Positions 55,901-64,000 of a DNA stretch of 64,000 nt are shown piece by piece. The notes under the pieces were generated by a model. That model saw only the letters and a program-made list of their open reading frames with translations. It did not search any database and had not been told where the DNA came from. A program made the position numbers and the translations under genes. Position 1 is the first letter of the stretch. The number at the start of each line of letters is the position of its first letter. The stretch comes from Edaphochlamys debaryana (lineage: Eukaryota > Chlorophyta > Chlorophyceae > Chlamydomonadales): NCBI GenBank assembly GCA_016858145.1, contig JAEHOE010000047.1, forward strand, positions 720,253 to 784,252, read 5' to 3'.

Positions 55901-57647
55901 TCCCGCTTATCAGCTTCAAACACCCCCCCCCCCCCCCCCAGGACCGCTCCGAGCAGCTGCTGTCCAAGCACGCGCTGGCCTTTGAGAAGCAGTGCGTGGC
56001 GCATTACTCATGCGAGGTGGTGGTGAGTCAGCGCCGGCACCGGTTCCTTTCCCTCGCCTGTGCTTGCTGTCCTAGGCAGGGACCTCGCCAACAGGGCTCT
56101 GGTATGCCAAGGGGGTGGGGTCCACGCTGGTCTGGGAGGGGGCGAATCTCAGTCGCGCGTGGTGAGCGTGTGCAGCTTGCATGTGCAGCTTCGGGCTTTC
56201 GGGCGGGCGCGGTGCCTGATAATTGCAGGGCGTGTCAGGGGTGGTAAGAGGCCTGGCTAGTGGCAGCTATGCATGGACACACGCCTGACCCGCTTGCCTG
56301 GTGTCGCACTGTCGTGCGCAGGAGCGCGGATCGTACGGCCTGATCGACTGCATGGAGAACTTCTGCGTAGTGCATGGCGCCACGTTAGTCATCATGGGAT
56401 CCAACAGCCTCACCTCGGCCGCCTCCACCTCGTCCAGCTCGTCCACCGCCGGATCCGGATCCACCGCCGCCTCCCTGATCCACATCGTCGGATCCGTAAC
56501 GCTCGCACTCATGCGGCGCATGCCCATGCCGCTCATCCTCGTCACGCGCGCATCGCACGCGGCCTCGGCGGCGGCGGTGGCGGCGGCGGAGAAGGAGGGC
56601 CGGCGGCGGCCGCTGCGTCTGCTGGCGGTGCTCGAGGGGCAGGCCAAGGGCATGGTCGAGTACCTGGCGGGAAAGGTAAGAGCAGGGATCCGAGAAGGCC
56701 CGAGAAGATGGACTGGGGTCAGGATTGGGATTAGGATGGGGATTGGGAGCGGCCCATCTTGGCCCTGTCTGCAGGGGCCGCTGCACTGGCAGGTCTGAGG
56801 GTCCCAAAGACGGCCCCCCATCCCTGACCCCACACACCACGCCCCCGGTCCTGCGCAACCGCCACTCACAACCCCTTCCCCACAGCTCTGCAACACCACC
56901 GGTGGCGACCAGCTCGTCCTGTCGTACATCCGCCCCAGCGCCAACCTGACACGTCAGCAGCAGGCCAACGTCAAGGCGCTCATCGGCCGCTACCTGCACC
57001 AGGTGGCAGGTGCGTGGGGCGCGGGGCGCACGGGGTGTGGGTTCGGGTGGCTTGCTGATTAAGTGCCCAGAAGGCCTTCGCGGCGTTTCCTACATCAAGT
57101 TCCCTGCAGCACATCAAGCCCCAACCACATGTGCCCCAACCCCCCACACCCTCCGCCCCCACCCCCGCCCCCCACCATCCGCCCCCGCCCCCCACCATCC
57201 GCCCCCACCCTCCTCCCCCCCGCCCCCCAGGCCAGGGCATGCGCCCCGCCACCACGCTCATCCTGGACGCCCCCATGGACCGCTCCCTGGCGGCGGCGGT
57301 GCAGGAGCACACGGCCGACCTGCTGTGCCTGCCCGCGGGACCGCGCAACGCGCAGGTACGGAGAGGCGTGGTTGCGGGGCGGCTCGCGCCGTACTGCTGC
57401 ACCCTCGCACTCGCCCGGCCCCGCTGTTACGGCACTTCCCCGCTAGGCCACATCCGGCCCGCGCGTGCGGTTCGCCCCGTGTCTGACTCCCGCCCCGCTA
57501 CCACTACCCCCTCCCCCTTCCCTCCCCCTTCCCTCCCCCTTCCCTCCCCCGCGCCAGGTGCCTCCGGGGGTGGTGGCCACGCTGCGTGCCGCCAGCTGCG
57601 CCGTCATGTGGCACCGGGACGCGGGGGCCAGCTCGCTGGGCGCCTAG
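40929..57647 (+). CDS. very large protein with two C-terminal universal-stress-protein-like domains (5' end unresolved)
   Basis: Thirty-five phase-consistent exons from 40929-41011 to 57558-57647 give about 1800 residues; the true start lies upstream. A basic N-terminal block (WRQRMHAARRRVILVVKCTV) is followed by ~750 disordered Gly/Ser/Pro/Ala residues, including four SRGFVPEGG repeats (44756-44863). Then comes a helical region (47141-47889) and an alpha/beta region (48584-51099) with VVIVVQPSHPGYWYDP and GSGYGLMQLAW, loosely like nucleotide-sugar transferases. The C-terminus matches the universal stress protein fold: RIVVFVVSNNVSAAAVSMAA, HGATLVIMGS, and VGSVTLALMRRMPMPLILV. A second copy follows, ending HTADLLCLPAGP and CAVMWHR. 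The usual G-2x-G ATP loop is changed and carries a Ser-rich insert. The 3455-bp intron 52487-55941 holds a retroelement. Role unknown. Confidence 0.82.
44756..44863 (+). repeat. four in-frame 27-bp repeats (SRGFVPEGG)
   Basis: Within one exon of the large gene, the nonapeptide SRGFVPEGG occurs four times in a row; the last copy ends in EGS. The DNA copies differ mostly at third codon positions, so the peptide seems to be kept by selection or recent duplication with silent drift. Confidence 0.85.
52581..55633 (+). mobile_element. decayed retroelement inside an intron
   Basis: The element carries reverse-transcriptase sequence in the same orientation as the host gene and lies wholly between the GTGGGC donor at 52487 and the C16-AG acceptor at 55941. 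The nonamer ATGCCCAGG occurs at 52572-52580 and again at 55625-55633, making it a candidate target-site duplication; the exact ends are otherwise unproven. A non-coding ~270-bp tail follows the reverse-transcriptase stop. No LTRs, gag or endonuclease could be recognised. Confidence 0.65.
52640..55364 (+). pseudogene. broken reverse-transcriptase ORF (Penelope-like type suspected)
   Basis: Coding similarity passes between reading frames at roughly 52840, 53000, 53525, 53655, 53880 and 54640, so at least four and probably six frameshifts disrupt it. Recognisable pieces are TLTDKSSSTFQLVCKKLYV (53790-53850), a template-grip region before GIPMGTSPAAYIANLFL (from 54643), the catalytic RFLDDLLAL (54788-54814), LYPSELEV, FLDLLL and TRLYDKR. 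The GIPMG/ANL/DDL pattern with a later YDKR motif is shared by a group of eukaryotic reverse transcriptases, including Penelope-like elements reported in green algae. Assignment to that clade is from memory and tentative. The catalytic Asp pair survives. Confidence 0.7.
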
Positions 57648-58595
57648 CCGGCCCCCGGAGGTGCCTGCACGGCACGCGCGGACGGGTTCCCCTGGCGGGC
57701 GGATGCGCGACTGCCGCAGAGGAGAGCGAGGAGCAAGGCAAGGAATGAAGCGAGGAGAGCTGGCGGGCAGGGCACTGCAGGGGGGAGGCGCAGCAGCAGG
57801 GGTGTGACGTGGGATGGTGGTGTACCGTGCTGGGCTGCTGCTGCTGGTGGGTTGCGAAGCGGAGCGAGGGCAGGAAGAGACGGGACTCTGAGACCTGGGA
57901 CGTGGCATGCGCTGCCGCAGCTGAGCGAGAGCACCTCGTTTGCGTTTGGCGTGGCATGTTTCCTCGGGGGGGTGAAGCCGCTGCGGTGCCCAACCCCTGG
58001 ACGTGACGGCCTCATTGCATTTTGACATTCATGGTGCGTAACAGCTTGAACCCCGCTTAAACGGTGGGAGCGGGGACTGGACTGACCTTGACGTGTTGCA
58101 ACAGAATCCGGCGTGATGCGCGGAAGTGGGGTCAAGCATTCTTCCGATTGGTGTGGGACGTGACACCGTAGGTGGAGTGCGAGACACCGTACGCATGAAG
58201 GGAGGACTAGAACCTTCGGCTGGTTACTGAATGGACGTCTGGACTTGGCATAGCGGTGCTGGGCGCATTTGCTGGGCTAGATCAGGGCCACAACCGTTAC
58301 CAGACAACTGATGAGCAGGCGGGCGCGAGGGGCGCTCTTGTGGGCTGCAGTGCGCACGACCGGTAGGGCTGATTCCTGACTGGCAGATCGGGGGGCCGAC
58401 CGGAGGGTACTAACGAGGCTGGCTGAGACTTAGGACGTCAGGAGACTTGGTCGGGGGGCTGAAACTTGGGGGGCGTCGTGAGTAACCCTCCTATCTGCCT
58501 GCCTGGGGCTGGAGCCGTGTGTAGGATGGATCCTGCACAGCCCTGCTGTTACGCCCTCATTTGGAGGAGGCGCTAGCCAGCCTGGTGAGGGCACG

Positions 58596-58600
58596 TGTAA
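58596..58600 (+). terminator. TGTAA poly(A) signal of the large gene
   Basis: First TGTAA after the stop at 57647, implying a 3' UTR of about 950 bases. Confidence 0.4.
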
Positions 58601-59029
58601 GGCGTCAGAAGCTGTGTTGGTGCCTGCGCCTGTGGTCCCGTGGGCGTGAGGGCCGGCTCCGATGCCGGTACCGGTGCCTAGCCTCACACCACACACCACA
58701 GACACGCTGGGAATGGGTTGCTACATGAGGACTACAAGGCAGAGAGTCCACATGCTGTATGTAGGCTGCCCCTCCCACGAGTCCTACCGGGTCGTCGTCC
58801 TGACTACGCTGCACTGCACTTACGGGGATACCTCGCTGTCAAAGCCCACCCAAGGGACCTGACAGTTGATCAGCCTGGGCTCATTCGGCGAGAGTGACAT
58901 GTCGACTGTGGTCTTGAAGCGCACAAATAGAGCAGGTGCAGCTAAGGCTGACCAGGTTCGTGGGCTACCGAGCTAGAGTGCAATCCGTGCAGGGGCACTA
59001 GGGGCTTGGGGCCATGTCACGATTGGTAT

Positions 59030-59034
59030 TTACA
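59030..59034 (-). terminator. TGTAA poly(A) signal of the pherophorin-like gene
   Basis: TTACA on the plus strand, about 890 bases past the minus-strand stop at 59923. Confidence 0.4.
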
Positions 59035-59877
59035 AGTCTCTGCCCGCAGCCTCCTGCTGCACATCCAGCCGCATCCAGTGAGGGGCCTCGACCCGCACTG
59101 CAAAGCCCAAGCATGGGCGCAGACCTTCGCCACCAACCAACCACAGCCACTAGTTTGCATCAATGTCCTTTCACGCGCAAACCTCCCCACCATCCCCAGC
59201 TCAGGCCGGCCCCTTCACGCTCACGCATTAATCCCACACTCGCCACCATGCACCCCTAAACACACACTGCCAGCCATGAACCAGGTGTAGTGTTGAGTCA
59301 CGCAAACACGCGTCCACCCGCCGTCACCGCAGTGCCCAACGCAGCCGAACTCACGGACCAGCACATACGGGTTCCAGAGGCAACCCGGCGGGGAAATACA
59401 CGTTGTGTCAGTATATGTGCAGCATGTCATGTGGACCTTTGACGCAACCGCCAGCCCGCCAGCGCAGCGAGGCTTCGCTGCTGCGCACGCGGCTCGGCGG
59501 GATGAAGCGTGAAACTGGGCATAATTCATGGAGCGGAGATGCCGACAAAACGCTAGTTGAAGCCCAAATGCACCTACTGAGGCACACTGTCGCCTCCGCA
59601 AATGCAGCTACGAAATCGATCCATACCCGAAAGCGTGGGGATGAAGGGGGCGACGCCCGAAGCGGATCCTCAAGGGCGCGGCGCCCCCTAGGCACATTGC
59701 GGTGATGCAGAAGTGTCGTGGCACGAGCAGATCGATGAAGTTGTCTCACAAATTCTAACCCCTCCCTCCCCAGCACATACTCCTACTCTAATAATACTCT
59801 TTGTTTTGCATCCTCGGGCGCGCTGGCACCCCGGCTACTGCACCAAACAGCAGAACTTCACCCCCCATCCTATCATA

Positions 59878-59927
59878 TTGGTAAGGGGAGTATCCACTTA
59901 GATTGGTAAGGGGAGTATCCGCTCAGA
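59878..59927. repeat. 25-bp tandem duplication at the pherophorin stop codon
   Basis: ATTGGTAAGGGGAGTATCC occurs twice with a 25-bp period. The right copy overlaps the stop codon (59923-59925) of the minus-strand gene, so the duplication lies in its first 3' UTR bases. Confidence 0.75.
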
Positions 59928-62900
59928 TGTCGATCTCAACCGCGTCGCCGTCAGGCGACGGGCTGGGGCTGCGGTTCTTCTTGGGCTTGGACTTGGGGCT
60001 GGGGCTGGGGCTCGGGGCGGGGTCGCCGCCGATGTCCACCTCCTCAATGTCGTTGTTGTCCACAGGCGAGGGCGAGGCGCCCTTGGTGGTGAGGTACGTG
60101 TTCGACACGGGGCAGCAGTCCTCCGACGCCGACAGGAAGGCAGCCTGGCAGTAGCCGTCGTCGCCATTGTAGCAGAAGTCCTCCAGGGTGCTGCAGCCCT
60201 TGCCGGCAAGGATGACGCACAGCGGCAGAGGCTGGTCCACGTCCTCGCGAGCGAGGTCCAGGTTCGGGAACTTGAACGTCGTGTACGTGCGCGACTGCCA
60301 GTTGTTCGTGGTGAAGGACCAAGCCACCGAGTGGCCGTCCAGCAGCGCCAGCTTGACGGCCTTGTTGCAGCCCTCGACAGCGAAAAGCTCTGCAAGTTGG
60401 TATGAAAACATCACAGGTCAGGATGGAGGCGAGGGCGGGTCGTGGTCAAGGTCGAGGCTAACGCTGCGTGTGCCGGAAGTCCCTACCCTGCCCTCGCCCC
60501 TCCGTGTGAGCTTGGCCCCGGGTTTACATGTAAGCCTGCCCTCATGCAATCAGGGCAATCGAGTCTACTCACCGAGCTTTGACAGGCCCATGCCGCAGCA
60601 CGACGTGGTGGGGTCGCAGGCCGTGGGGTCGATCTCGAAGCAGTGCTGCATGCGCGGCGAGCCGTCGGCCAGGTTGGGCATGGGGTTGCTCGACACGTGC
60701 TTGAGGCGGTAGGGCGTGTTCTTGGGGTTGCGCTTCTTGCAGGCGCAGAACTGCAGGGAAGGCAGCGAGCAAGGACAAGATTGAGTCAGCAAGGCGTCTA
60801 GGGCACTGAAGGCAGGCAGAATTGCGCGTTGAGGGCTGGAGCAGCAGAGCGAGGAGGCGAAGTGGCGGTGTGCTCACCGGGAAGGGCGCCTCGGGGGAAG
60901 GCGGGGGCGTGTTGGGGGCGCGCTGGCTGGGCTTCATACGGCGCGGCGAGGGCGGCTTGCGCGCGGGCTGGAGAGGCTGCTCGGGCTCCCCGGCAGGTGG
61001 CGCGGGGGGCACGCATTCGCCCGGCGTCCAGTCGGGGCCGTTGGGGCGGGGCACGCGGATGCTCCACAGGCACTCTGCAGGGGCGAAAACAAAGAGGTGA
61101 CAGCACAAGGTCAGGGCGTCTGGTCAAGGGAGCGGAGCAGGGAAGAACAACTGTTATTCCCAAGTGACTGCACCCTCAGCTGGTTGCCTGCCTGGCCAAC
61201 TCCGCGGACTCACCGTTGTCGACATCGTCGCTGCCCTGGCAGCCAGCCGAGCCGCCGCCGGGGAGGGTGCCCGGGTTGGTGCAGGTGGCCTGCAGGCCGT
61301 TCAGCTCGACCTCGACCGTCGCATCGGCGCGCTTCAGGCACTTGCCGTCGCCCGTCTTGATCGAGAACTTAACCTCGGCCGCAGTCAGGTCGTAGGCCGA
61401 CCAGCGAACCTTGGAGCAGTACTTGTCCTGAGCCTCCCAGTTCGAGTACTTGCCAATGCCGCCCGGTACCATCTCGCCGGTCAATGAGTCGACAACCGTC
61501 GACAGCTCGTCACCGCGGCAGACGTAGTCGATGGTGCTCACGCCGGTAATGCCGCAAATCTCGGGATCGCGAGGGAACTTGATGCACACGTCGCAGTAGA
61601 GGAAGGCCTGGTTGTCCTCGGCCACGCGCCACTCGCAGCCGGTCGCCGAGTACGTGACATCGAGGCAGTTGGCCTGCTTGACGCACGAGAACGACGAGCC
61701 GCCCGTAATCTTGGACGAGTAGTTGCCGTTGTACTCGCAGAAGTTGACGGGCGGGGCGTTCTGCGACTTGGGCGCGTCGGGGCGGGATGGGCCGTCGCGG
61801 ACGCAGTTCTCGCCGCTCCACTTGGGGCCGCCGGGCTTGGGCACAGTGATGTTCCACAGGCTGCGGGCAAAGGAAGGCAGGGCGGCGGGGGAGAGAGGTC
61901 AAGCGAGGTCACACAACGGATGGCCAGATCGACAGCTGCAGGCAGCTCGCAACCCAGGCTAGTTGTCCGCTTGGTGAGGTGCTCACCACTCGTTGTTGAC
62001 GGTGCCCGGGTTGGTGCTGCAGCCCAGGTAGTCGCCCGAGGTGGCGTTGATGCGAGGCGCCGTGCAGGTCGCGTCCATGCCGTTGATCTCCAGCGACAGG
62101 CTGCGGCCAGAAGCAGCGCAGCTCTGCGAGCCCGACTTGATCGAGAAGAGCACCGTCGACGAGTCGTTGTTGATGCGCGACCAGCGAGCCCACTGCGTGT
62201 AGGTCTTGGTCGGGTTGTTCCAGAACTGCTCAACGTTGATGCCACCAGGGTGCAGGTTGCTGCCGACATTGGTCAGGACCTGGCTGCCGCGGTCGCCGCT
62301 GCAGACGTAGTCCGTGTCGGTGCTGGGCAGGCGGCTGGGCGAGTCGTAGTAGCACGAGCTGCCCACGCGCGGGTACGTCAGCAGTACGGGGCAGTACATG
62401 AAGAGGCCGACGTAGTAGCACTGCGCAGAGTCAATCTCAATGTCCAGGCACGTGCCCTGGCGCCCGCAGTTGCGCGAGTCGGGCGGGGGCACGATGAGGC
62501 TGGTGCTGTTGCCGTTGTGCGTGCAGTCGGGGGGCGGCGGCGGGGCCTCAGGCGGGAAGGGGCTGAGAGGCGGTGCGACCTGCTGCTTGGGAGCGTTCGG
62601 GGGCGGCGCGCGAGGCGGCGAGGGGGACACCTCGGGCGGCGGCGGCGGCGGGGGAGGAGGCAGGGCAGGAGGGGGTGGCGGCGGCGGCGGGGGCAGGGTG
62701 GGCGGGGGCGGCGGGGGCGGCGGAGGCATCCGGGGCGGCGGGTTTGGGGAGCCCACGGGCGTAAGCGGCGGCGGCGGGGCGTTGGGCGGCGGCGGCGGGG
62801 CGTTGGGCGGCGGCGGCTGCGGGACGGTGGGGGGCGGCGGCGGCGGGGCAACCGGCGGCGGCACGGTGGGGTCGCCCGGCGGAGGGCGGCGGGGCGGGCG

Positions 62901-64000
62901 GGGCACGCGCGGCGGCGGGGCACCCGGCGGCAGGGGCTCCGGCGGCGGCATGCCCGGCGGCGGGGGGTTGAAGGGGCAAGAGTCGTTGAAGAGCGCCCGG
63001 ATGCAGCCAGCGTCGCCGTTCAGGTCTACCATCTCAGCCGCGAGGCCCACGCCAGCGGTCTCCGCGGTACAGTAGGACGGTGCCAGCAGGGAGCGGCGGT
63101 GGCCGGCTGTGGGGAGCGACCCCTCGAGCAAGACCTGGACCCACGCCGGCATCGCGGCCTGCACCTCATCATTGAGCTTCACGCCGTCGGCCACGGAAAG
63201 GAACTGGCCGCAGATGAGAACGTTCGGGAAGACCTGCTGCGAAGGAATCCAGTCCTTGTTGCACTCCGACATAACGAAGTCCTTGGTGATCGTGGATCCC
63301 TTTTGAGTCGCGAAGGTGTGGAGATCGTCATCCACGCGAACCGCGGTGTCCTCACAGGCCAAGTCGTCAACCGCAATGTTGGAGCCGATCGGTGGCCGAA
63401 TGGTGATCTTGGCACAGACATCGCAAAAGTCCGGGGGCGGCGGGGGGCGGCGTCTCGGGGGGTGGAGGCGGCGGGGTGTGGGGTGGAGGCGGGGGAGGGG
63501 TATGGGGAGGCGGGGGAGGAGGCGTGTCGGGAGGCGGGGGAGGCGTGTTGGGGGGCGGGCGGGGGGGCGGCGTGTTGGGGGGCGGCGGGGGCGGCGTGTG
63601 GGGGGGCTGGGGGCGGCGGGGGCGGCGTGTTGGGGGGAGGCGGGGGCGGCGTGTTGGGGGGAGGCGGGCGGCGGGGGGGGGGGCGCGGAGGGGGCGTGTT
63701 TGGGGGGGCGGCGGGGGGGGCGGCGTGTTGGGGGCGGCGGGGGAGGCGTGTTGGGGGGGCGGCGGAGGAGGGGTGTTGGGGGCGGCGGGGGGCGGCGTGT
63801 TGGGGGGAGGCGGGGGCGGCGTGTTGGGGGGCGGCGGGGGCGGCGTGTTGGGGGGCGGCGGGGGCGGCGTGTTGGGGGGCGGCGGAGGCGGCGTGTTGGG
63901 GGGAGGCGGGGGAGGCGTGTTGGGGGGCGGGCGGGGGGCGGCGTGTTGGGGGCGGCGGAGGAGGCGTGTTGGGGGGCGGCGGAGGCGGCGTGTTGGGGGG
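59923..64000 (-). CDS. multi-module pherophorin-like extracellular matrix protein (5' end beyond window)
   Basis: Minus-strand exons: from beyond 64000 to 61987, then 61860-61214, 61074-60878, 60750-60573 and 60389-59923, all joined in phase. Pherophorins are secreted volvocine matrix glycoproteins with globular Cys-rich domains around hydroxyproline rods. From the left of the protein: a (PPPPPNTP)n rod, a FCDVC-type domain, a second poly-Pro rod (~62540-62960), then two related Cys-rich modules. Both modules have CLDI/CLDV, DYVC.GD, an FSIK(S/T)G stretch and NG..ATCT.P, and both end in NECLW.I.VP. The last domain has the classical FPFCACK start, SCCGMGLSKLELF and EDCCPVS. The tail is Ser-Pro/Lys-rich and ends EIDI. 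The link from the first rod to FCDVC is out of frame by one base near 63430-63460, inside C/G runs, so either an assembly error or a real lesion. Confidence 0.88.
63435..64000 (-). repeat. 24-bp proline-rod minisatellite (PPPPPNTP)
   Basis: Tandem units built on GGCGGCGTGTTGGGGGGC encode Pro-Pro-Asn-Thr-Pro runs on the minus strand. Unit length is mostly 24 bp, but G-run lengths vary irregularly, breaking the frame in places. The array reaches the window edge. Confidence 0.85.

Larger units (their letters stand above)
57648..59922. other. convergent 3' untranslated and intergenic region
   Basis: The large plus-strand gene and the minus-strand pherophorin-like gene converge here. Candidate poly(A) signals are TGTAA at 58596-58600 (plus) and 59034-59030 (minus). 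No coding feature in between can be supported. Confidence 0.45.

Noticed and set aside
62440..63075. Plus-strand Gly-rich open frame resembling a glycine-rich protein
   Set aside because: Antisense of the poly-Pro rod of the pherophorin-like gene.

Overview
The window looks like nuclear DNA of a volvocine or related chlamydomonadalean green alga. The reasons are very high GC, genes with many short GT-AG introns, a TGTAA poly(A) signal after most stop codons, hydroxyproline-rich wall proteins, a pherophorin-type protein, and a caleosin. There is no bacterial operon structure, rRNA or CRISPR array. Gene models were built by hand from splice sites, codon phase and recognisable protein motifs. 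Nearly all internal exon joins keep phase, and that is the main support for the models.

Layout. 1-6.6 kb is repeat-rich and apparently gene-free: a 169-bp tandem array, a 215-235-bp array, a ~30-bp minisatellite, and a long palindromic foldback-like element built on a 9-bp minisatellite. 7.2-10.9 kb is a caleosin (+). 12.1-12.6 kb encodes a small Pro/Gln-rich protein (-). 13.6-17.5 kb encodes a signal-peptide, single-pass membrane protein with a ~700-residue low-complexity tail (+). 18.9-20.3 kb is a secreted hydroxyproline-rich glycoprotein (+). 21.6-21.9 kb encodes a 95-residue protein (+) that shares a short motif with the 12.1-kb protein. 24.5-26.4 kb is a two-exon coiled-coil/proline-rich gene (-). 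26.4-29.7 kb is intergenic with repeats and a possible tRNA-derived SINE. 29.7-35.8 kb is a 15-exon fibronectin-III-like membrane protein (-), head-to-head with a probably plastid-targeted cyclophilin (36.2-38.9 kb, +). 40.9-57.6 kb is a very large gene (+, at least 35 exons) ending in two universal-stress-protein-like domains; one of its introns holds a decayed reverse-transcriptase element. 59.9-64.0 kb is the 3' part of a multi-module pherophorin-like matrix protein (-) that runs off the right edge.

The genes do not form an evident pathway. Two (hydroxyproline-rich glycoprotein, pherophorin-like) build extracellular matrix. Caleosin acts on lipid droplets and cyclophilin in protein folding. 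Four or five are lineage-type proteins with no function I can assign. I did not find a clearly new biological system. The most interesting items are the foldback-like palindrome, the 169-bp repeat with a paired palindrome-preserving change, the pair of small PRE-motif proteins, the FN3-like membrane protein, and the giant gene with its intronic retroelement.
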